DNA of 7,968 bases from Clostridia bacterium (lineage in GTDB: Bacteria > Bacillota_A > Clostridia > Christensenellales > Aristaeellaceae), in the NCBI GenBank assembly GCA_017398245.1, contig JAFQGN010000236.1:1-7968 (forward strand). The letters are read 5' to 3'. Under the pieces are notes generated by a model. The model was given only the letters and a program-made list of their open reading frames with translations. It was not told the origin of the DNA and ran no database searches. The translations under genes and the position numbers were made by a program. This document shows positions 6,750-7,968 of the stretch, piece after piece; positions within the stretch are counted from its first letter, which is position 1; every line of letters starts with the position of its first letter.

Positions 6750-6767
6750 TCATCCATCCTTGCGCAT
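6750..6767 (-). CDS. Five-codon leader ORF (MRKDG) in frame with the permease
   Basis: ATG at 6767-6765, four more codons and TGA at 6752-6750 encode MRKDG. AGGAG (6777-6773) sits five bases before this ATG, a better ribosome binding site than the permease's own. Two codons (TCA ACT) separate the stop from the permease ATG, in the same frame. The predicted transcript start, near 6779, lies almost at the ribosome binding site. This may be a leader peptide coupling translation into the permease, or the original permease start interrupted by a TGA. Translation is not proven. Confidence 0.45.
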   Translation of the reverse strand: MRKDG

Positions 6768-6785
6768 TGTGTCTCCTATATCTGC

Positions 6786-6814
6786 ACTCTAACATGCGCC
6801 TGTCGGCCTGTCAA
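6786..6814 (-). promoter_or_regulatory. Permease promoter with extended -10
   Basis: On the minus strand TTGACA (6814-6809), a 17-base spacer and TAGAGT (6791-6786), with TGT just before the -10, form a strong SigA-type promoter. Transcription would start near 6779, only about 12 bases before the leader ATG at 6767. The motif GACAGGC occurs twice with an 8-base period (6812-6806 and 6804-6798), overlapping the -35 and spacer; its meaning is unclear. Confidence 0.72.
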
Positions 6815-6894
6815 CTAAAAATTGCTTCGGACGGGCGTGAATATCGAAAAACAGGCGTATTCTTCGCTGCTCTTGGCGGTTTTACAGCTCCTTT

Positions 6895-6929
6895 ATACCG
6901 AAATGGCATATCCATGCCGAAATTGCACA
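6895..6929. repeat. Imperfect 16-base direct repeat with 19-base period (candidate activator site)
   Basis: ATACCGAAATGGCATA (6895-6910) and ATGCCGAAATTGCACA (6914-6929) agree at 13 of 16 positions. Tandem half-sites about two helical turns apart are the usual arrangement for AraC-type activators, which often control family 1 sugar-binding-protein genes in Firmicutes. They lie about 68-103 bases upstream of the likely binding-protein -10. An inverted repeat, GGCAT-N4-ATGCC (6905-6918), spans the junction of the two copies, so a dimeric repressor site is an alternative reading. Confidence 0.4.
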
Positions 6930-6973
6930 GCCTCTTCATGCTGATTTAACATAAAACAAAAAGAAGAACATAT

Positions 6974-7002
6974 AGCATAACCAAAGCTTAATGTGGTATG
7001 CT
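6974..7002 (+). promoter_or_regulatory. Likely promoter of the binding-protein gene
   Basis: TATGCT (6997-7002), preceded by TGG, fits an extended -10 element. The hexamer 17 bases upstream, AGCATA (6974-6979), is a poor -35. AGCATA is also the exact inverse complement of TATGCT, so the two form a dyad that could be an operator. A start site near 7009 would give a leader of about 54 bases. The poor -35 suggests dependence on an activator. Confidence 0.4.
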
Positions 7003-7062
7003 CTGCTTGTGAGGCGGGAAGAAAACCCGTCGGATTTGCAACACAGAAAGGGGATTGGACTT

Positions 7063-7968
7063 ATGAAGAAATGGCAACGCGCCCTCGTACTGGCACTGTC
7101 GCTCATGCTTGTCGTCGCTCCGATGACCGGCATTACCGGCGTGGCCGAGACCGCAAGCGTTTACCCGCTTGAGACGGACGTCAAGCTGACCATCTGGTCG
7201 AGGATCACCTCTGCGGCATCTGCTTATATCACCAGTCTTTCTGAAAACGCCGCTGTTATCGCCTATCAGGAGGCGACCGGCATCGACGTCGAATTCATCC
7301 ATCCCATCTCCGGTCAGGAGACGGAAAGCTTCAACCTCCTCATCGCGACCGGCACCTATCCGGACATCATGTGCGCTTCCAGCTATGCCGGCGGCGTTGC
7401 AGCTGCCGTTCTGGACGGCGTCTATGCCGACCTGACCGACTATCTGCCGGATTACGCCCCCAACTACTGGTCCTTTGTGGAAAATGATCCGGACTTCAGG
7501 AAGCTCGCTTCTACCGAAGAAGGCCGCTTCACCACCATGTACAACTATAAGAACCAGTATGAACCCTACTACTATCGCACCCAGTTCAGACAGGATCTGC
7601 TCGATGAATTCGGCATGGAGATCCCGCTGACTCTGGACGAGTACGAAGCCTATTTCGAGGCAGTTAAGACCAACCATCCCGAAATGGTCCCGTATGCCCT
7701 GAACAACGATGGCCTGGAGTGCTCCATCCTGTGCGCCTGGAATATCGGCGAGATCAGGGGCAGCGGCTCTGGCTGCAACTGGTACGTCGTAGACGGCAAG
7801 GCTAAGTCCGGCTACTATGCGCCCGAGCTCAAGGAATATCTCGAGCTGATGCACTCCTGGTATGAGAAGGGCTACATCTCTACCGACTTCATCACCGAAA
7901 ATCCGTCCACTCTGTTCCAGACCGGCGAAGCGGCCTCCTGCTCCATCAATGGCTACGGCCAGTATGCG
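7063..7968 (+). CDS. Secreted family 1 solute-binding protein of a sugar ABC importer (3' end outside window)
   Basis: The frame runs open from ATG 7063 to the last base, 302 codons with no stop, so the C-terminal part is missing. A signal peptide is clear: MKKWQR, a hydrophobic core at about 7-20, and probable cleavage after A28 (GVA). There is no lipobox; the first cysteine is C104. The mature part starts with a strand VKLTIWS (40-46). It shows the family's LIATGTYPDIM (93-103) and YADLTDYLPDYA (121-132), then FRQDLLDEFGMEIPLTLDEY (175-194), typical of YtcQ/LplA-type oligosaccharide binders. It would capture a sugar or oligosaccharide outside the cell for an ABC permease presumably encoded downstream. 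AAAGGGGA (7047-7054) is the ribosome binding site, eight to nine bases before the ATG. Codon use leans strongly to C-ending codons, suggesting high expression. The ligand is unknown. Confidence 0.88.
   Translation, partial: MKKWQRALVLALSLMLVVAPMTGITGVAETASVYPLETDVKLTIWSRITSAASAYITSLSENAAVIAYQEATGIDVEFIHPISGQETESFNLLIATGTYPDIMCASSYAGGVAAAVLDGVYADLTDYLPDYAPNYWSFVENDPDFRKLASTEEGRFTTMYNYKNQYEPYYYRTQFRQDLLDEFGMEIPLTLDEYEAYFEAVKTNHPEMVPYALNNDGLECSILCAWNIGEIRGSGSGCNWYVVDGKAKSGYYAPELKEYLELMHSWYEKGYISTDFITENPSTLFQTGEAASCSINGYGQYA

Larger units (their letters stand above)
6768..7062. other. Divergent regulatory region between permease and binding-protein genes
   Basis: This stretch of about 295 bases holds no credible gene. 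It contains the leftward permease promoter (6814-6786), an imperfect 19-base direct repeat (6895-6929), the inverted repeat GGCAT-N4-ATGCC (6905-6918), an AT-rich tract (6945-6985), a rightward extended -10 candidate (6997-7002) and the binding-protein ribosome binding site (7048-7053). The binding-protein leader also has a weak CGGG/CCCG hairpin at 7015-7029. Confidence 0.7.

Noticed and set aside
6923..6952. TTGCAC and TAACAT, 18 bases apart, as a second rightward promoter for the binding-protein gene.
   Set aside because: The -35 matches only three of six consensus positions. The extended -10 at 6997 is a better candidate, though neither is proven.
6988..7854. A 288-codon minus-strand open frame at the right end.
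   Set aside because: It is antisense to the binding-protein gene, which has a signal peptide, a ribosome binding site and family motifs. The antisense product has none.
1..7968. Search for CRISPR repeats, transposase genes, phage genes, tRNA or rRNA, toxin-antitoxin or defence modules.
   Set aside because: None was seen. The genes belong to common housekeeping, signalling and transport families.

Overview
The window looks like a chromosomal segment of a Gram-positive bacterium of the Firmicutes, most likely a moderately GC-rich member of the Clostridia. The evidence is purine-rich Shine-Dalgarno sites, TTGACA-type promoters, a YtvI-like AI-2E permease, a PhoB/OmpR-type two-component pair of the Firmicutes style and a family 1 solute-binding protein. 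The exact family cannot be told from the sequence. No phage, transposon, CRISPR array, tRNA or rRNA gene was seen.

Layout. Bases 4-400 form a divergent regulatory region. A leftward gene has only its start codon in the window (bases 3-1), with a strong ribosome binding site and promoter. To the right, a TTGACA-N17-TAAAAT promoter drives a two-gene operon: a beta-CASP metallo-beta-lactamase-fold RNA-processing enzyme (401-2008) and a uridine-kinase-like nucleoside kinase (2028-2936). This region holds four inverted repeats, one of which encloses the -35 box of the operon promoter. A bidirectional terminator (2945-2982) closes this operon and also the convergent leftward cluster.

The leftward cluster reads, in transcription order, AI-2E family permease (6743-5622), PhoB/OmpR-family response regulator (5515-4805) and membrane histidine kinase (4808-2985). 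Regulator and kinase overlap by 4 bases. In the 106-base gap before the regulator lie two tandem 11-base repeats with TGACA cores, laid out like a Pho box; this is a good candidate autoregulatory site. The permease has its own extended -10 promoter. Its predicted transcript starts just ahead of a good ribosome binding site and a five-codon open frame that lies in frame with the permease and ends 6 bases before the permease ATG.

On the right, a second divergent region (6768-7062) leads to the start of a secreted carbohydrate-type solute-binding protein (7063 to the window end, 302 codons, no stop reached). It has a signal peptide but no lipobox cysteine, which is unusual for a Gram-positive binding protein.

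Most genes belong to familiar families. I found no convincing new multi-gene system. The points worth checking are regulatory: the Pho-box-like repeat, the mini-ORF before the permease, the inverted repeats around the divergent promoters, and the possible operator before the binding-protein gene.
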